A stretch of DNA of 64,000 nucleotides from Pagrus major. Lineage: Eukaryota; Chordata; Actinopteri; Spariformes; Sparidae. The first letter of the stretch is position 1. Every line of letters begins with the position of its first letter. Where the stretch lies: the NCBI RefSeq assembly GCF_040436345.1, contig NC_133225.1:27012040-27076039 (forward strand), in the 5' to 3' direction. Positions 60,105 through 64,000 of the stretch are shown here, one piece after another. Below the pieces are notes generated by a model. The model was not told where the DNA came from and searched no databases. It saw nothing but the letters and a program-made list of their open reading frames with translations. The position numbers and the translations under genes are program-made.

Positions 60105-63100
60105 TGTGATTACAATTTTTTAAAAATTACCTTGTTCATGAACATCTCTGCCCGACTCACTATCAGATAGATATTCATCAGCAAAAGTGGTTGTTTATCA
60201 ATGAAGACAACTACTTCCATGTTCCCACGCTATTTCACGACATCATCGAACTATGTCTTTTGTTTTCATTCTCAGACATGCAGTTTTATTTTGGTCGTGT
60301 AGCAGTGGCGCTTTTAAAATGGAAGATGACTCCTATTCATGGAAATATGTAAATACAATAAAAGTTAAGATCTATCTATTGAGCTTAAAGAATAAAAAAT
60401 CGTTGAATTGAAGTATTTTCCTGGAAGTGATCCCGGTTAAAAAGCCTGGAATTAAAATTACAGCCACCCATGTGAGGTTCAGTGAAGAGGAGTTTGGATT
60501 TAGATGCGAGTTACTGCTCCCACCTGCAGCTCAGTGAGACTAAAACTGCCATCCTCTGTCACCATCCAGTATGAGGAGGTGGACACTGTAGTGTCACATC
60601 CTTCAGTGTGTGCAACTGGTTTATCTGATAATGCCATGTTGGTGTTATGAATATTATGTCAAGACACCTTTGGAGCAAGCTGTTGTGGCTAAGTACATTA
60701 CGTACAGGACTCTAACCCATCCCTGGGTGTCAAAGCTGTAACATAACAAAAGCGTTATTGGTCAGTTGCAATGATTGTTCTGGAGCAAAATTAATTATGA
60801 TGTACAGTGATATCTGATCATGCATTTGCATTTGCAAAATGTTTTTCAGCTACTTTTTTGTAGCATGAAGGCTCCTTGGTGAGAGGCTCAGGACTAACTT
60901 GTGCAGACTGGAGAGTTTGTCAGTACCTCAAGGCCATTTTCACAGAAAGTTTGATGCATCGGGTGAATTGAAATCTTCTGTTAAACTAGGGCGCAGCAAG
61001 GAAAGTGGTGTGAAGTGTCTCAACCTCAAAACAGTGGTCTGGAGTTGGTTTCCATTGATGTCCGGTACGTTTCCAAAGGGTCTGACCCAAAATTGAAAGC
61101 CATGCACTGGAAGTTAAATAACAGTATTGGTTTAGTGTAGCACATTGATATTATGTGGACGTGTCTGCAATGGAGTAGATACGCAACGCAGCGGAGCCGG
61201 TGAAAGTACACACATAGACTAGAGTGAGACCTTTCAGCTCCGCTACCGTGGCGGAGCGGAGATGGACTGAACACGGATCTGGTAGAATTTAGGGATTAAG
61301 ATTAGCTGCAAAAATTCCCCTGCTAACTGCTACTCCCTGGCTAACACCATACTTTACAATGAAGAGGTGTTTTATTGTACATCTCCCAGGTGGGAACTGT
61401 TGAATTTTCTGACTCATTTCTACAAGGACTGCCCAATCACATCTTTAGTTTTTGTCACAGTGGAAACTGACCACTTCATGAGGGTTAAGCCTGGTCATCA
61501 AGTCATTTGGATGCAGCAAATCTTGTAGTTGTCAAAATGTCTTTCTCTGGACCAAAGTGTTTAATAGACCATCTTGCAAAGTTGAAACGCATACTCTGGT
61601 GCAGTATAAAAAAATGCTTTTCACAGATGTAGAGAACTGTTATATACTGGTATATTTGTCTGTTTAAAATAAAAACAGAAATTGCACAGCCTCTCTATGC
61701 ACACAATTCCTCCAGTTAGTTCAGTATCTACAGTGCTTAAAACTGTTGTCTTAATCCTTAATCATCTTAAATACAAGAACCAAGTCGCTACGCTTTACTG
61801 CACTCCAGTTACCTAGCAACACCCATTCACAAAATGCCATATAAGGCATAATGCAGTATAGAGGCTGAATGTACTCTCAGATTCAGAGAGAGGGGGGCAG
61901 AGTGAGAGGACATTAAAGAGACGTGGCTTTTCAGAGAGTAAATAACAAACAAGTCCAAATCTGAAGAGACGTCAGGGGCTTTCGGTCACTCATGCTAGAT
62001 ATCCCAGTATGAGGATTATTGTCTTTCTTGACATATAACCAGTCCAGTCAACCGGCGGTCTTCAATGATTTCAAGTCAATTGGCGTCCTACATGAGATAA
62101 CAAATACCAGCTCCTAACTAACATGTAATCCCCCTGTACTGTATTTCCCGTCTTCCCTCAGCGTGTCTCTCCATTGTCAGTCAGTCACTCAGTCAGTCGT
62201 TCAGCCTGCTGGTCAGCCAGCCAACCAACTAGCCAGCCAATTAGTCATCTCAGTGGGAGCAGACTAAAACTTGGTCTCTTCCCACACCTAATACCTAACA
62301 GATCTTAAGGCTTACAACACAGACAGTAATGGGCACTGTGCACAAGACAGCTTTATAAAACTGCAGCTTTTGGCCCCAGAAAAAGAAAATAAAACACAGT
62401 GATTCATGAAACTGTGTTTCCATAGCAACCATGGATATTTCATATTGGCAGGAAGAAGACGGTGGGACAAGGCTGCCTACTGTTCTGTTCTGCTCTGTCT
62501 TCTCTCTTCTACTCTACTCAATTATTGTTGTATTATTACAGCAGATCATCGTGGCTTCAGACTTGCTGAGGCACAGGAGTCAGATAATAGGCACTGAAGA
62601 TATACTGCTGACTGTATATGCAACCATTTTAGATGAGAATAAATGTCTCTAAATTATGATTTAAACATTTCTTAAGCCGGTAATGGGGTGATCTCGGCCA
62701 CAACAGACCACTGTTTTAATATGTTTGCTACATTTTGGGACTTTTTAGACAGTTTTGGTGACATCATTCCTCAAAACTTCTGACAAATGAAAGAAGTCTG
62801 GGGGAAAAATGTTAATGTCGGCTCCTAAAGCAGTTTAGTGCATGTCGATGAAGCTGATGCTATTGCACTTAATGCTGCTGCTTGAGGCGTAAGCAAAGTA
62901 AACAGCCGCTGAGGGGCTCACAGCCACTGATGACTCCACAAACAAGCAAACAATGTGAAGTTGTCAGTTCATGTTTTTTTTTTTTTGTCATAATCTGAGT
63001 ATTTATTTGCCCAATATTATCATTTTGTCACTGTAATTACTTTCTGAGAGGTTGCTGAAGATGTTAACAATTTTTTAGATGCTCTCCCTTTATGTAGGTT

Positions 63101-64000
63101 ATATTGTGGTTGCTTGTGGTTTCAGATTTCCAGTGCCATGGTCTTATCTTTCAGTGTCATTTATGACTTACATACCTGCTGAATCCAAGGTCATTTATTG
63201 CTGGTGTTCATGCTTTCTGCCTCACAGGTTTAAAAGAAGTCAGAGGAGTCAGGAAATGATTTGGAGACGGAAGGAATTCAATTACCCAAATATAAGTGAC
63301 AGACATTTATTGATCATTTACAATAGATCCGTTCTGTGGATGAATTTCTCCTTTTTTTCAGGTGTTCAGGAAACACGCTCAGAGATTATTAAACAGGGAA
63401 AGCCTGTGTCCCTCAGTGTGTGTGTGTGTGTGTCACTGTTCCTCACTACTGTGATTGCAGTTGAGTTAGTGTCTCCATGAATCACTTTATGATCTCATAT
63501 CACTTATTCATAGACCCATGAATTATAGAAACCTCAATGAATCGTTCATCTATATGCAACATCTTGCGGTCCATGTGTGCATTTGTGAGGACTGTGTGAA
63601 TGTATTTTTTCCTCTCGCGTACGGTATTGTGGGGTTTAGTATGATTCTGTCTGGAACGGATCCATCACGTTAGTTTTACTTCTACACAGTGAGAACAATG
63701 AGTTTTGCTGTGCTGTCTCCGCTTACAAAATAGAATCAAGAAAAGTAAAACAAGCAAAAAAAATAGAAAATGCTTTGTGATCCTGGAACCAATCGTTATG
63801 AGTCGACGTCATTTATCTGAACAATGAAGACACACATTGGAAACACATGAACAGAAGTTTGGTTGACATTTGGGAGATATAAGCATTTATCTATCTATAA
63901 CATGCTGTTAACGCTCAGATGGAAACGGGAAAGATACATTTGTCTGCCATGTTAAAGTCCAAAGTTTTGTTGACCCATTCAACTACCATGACCTCCTCCT
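60105..64000. other. Non-coding right end
   Basis: No exon supported. Features seen: an X-box-like site at 62415-62428, and short tcagtcag and agccagcc simple repeats at about 62178-62245. The long open frame at 63079-63480 includes a TG microsatellite and shows no motif, so it is not called. Confidence 0.35.
62178..62245. repeat. Short (AGTC)/(AGCC) tetranucleotide simple repeat
   Basis: Imperfect cagtcagtcactcagtcagt units pass into cagccagccaaccaac units. Simple sequence only. Confidence 0.75.

Noticed and set aside
63079..63480. A 133-codon open frame on the plus strand
   Set aside because: No motif, runs through a TG microsatellite, and shows no conserved-looking composition.

Overview
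This is vertebrate nuclear DNA, almost certainly from a ray-finned (teleost) fish. Genes are split by GT-AG introns, the sequence is AT-rich with many CA/TG, CT and TCTCC microsatellites, and remnants of fish-type mobile elements are scattered throughout (Penelope-like, PIF/Harbinger, L2-like tails, foldback MITEs, a tRNA-derived SINE). No bacterial-style operons, CRISPR arrays or viral genes were seen.

Layout. (1) 568-2223, plus strand: a two-exon gene for an unrecognised 260-residue basic protein with two C-x2-C...H...C repeats; its intron holds a foldback element. (2) 5233-11534, plus strand: nasp, the histone H3/H4 chaperone, in 15 coding exons that join in frame to 536 residues, behind a compact CCAAT/E2F-like promoter. 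(3) 12009-22318, minus strand: ccdc17, in about 15 coding exons that join to roughly 678 residues, with one uncertain exon boundary. nasp and ccdc17 are tail to tail, their poly(A) signals less than 300 bp apart. From memory this matches the human NASP/CCDC17 order and orientation, which supports both names. (4) 24150-24469, plus strand: a GC-rich promoter with a probable non-coding first exon ending in a good splice donor. (5) 24470-64000: about 39.5 kb with no convincing protein-coding exon, probably the long first intron of the gene that starts at 24.2 kb, or intergenic DNA.

The long non-coding part is not empty. It holds a ~495-bp inverted-repeat MITE (27.6-28.1 kb), a 25-unit TCTCC array (33.85 kb), a ~750-bp purine-strand repeat block (42.5-43.3 kb), a decayed Harbinger copy (51 kb), a 57-codon ORF followed at once by a poly(A) signal (48.9 kb), a 31-bp-arm hairpin beside a SINE (59.9-60.1 kb), and six X-box/RFX-like motifs spread from 34 to 62 kb.

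No clearly new biological system is demonstrated. The best leads are the twin-CCHC gene at the left end, the hairpin next to the SINE, the small ORF at 48.9 kb and the RFX-like motif series. Gene names rest on protein motifs recalled from the families; exon edges were placed by hand from splice sites and reading-frame continuity.
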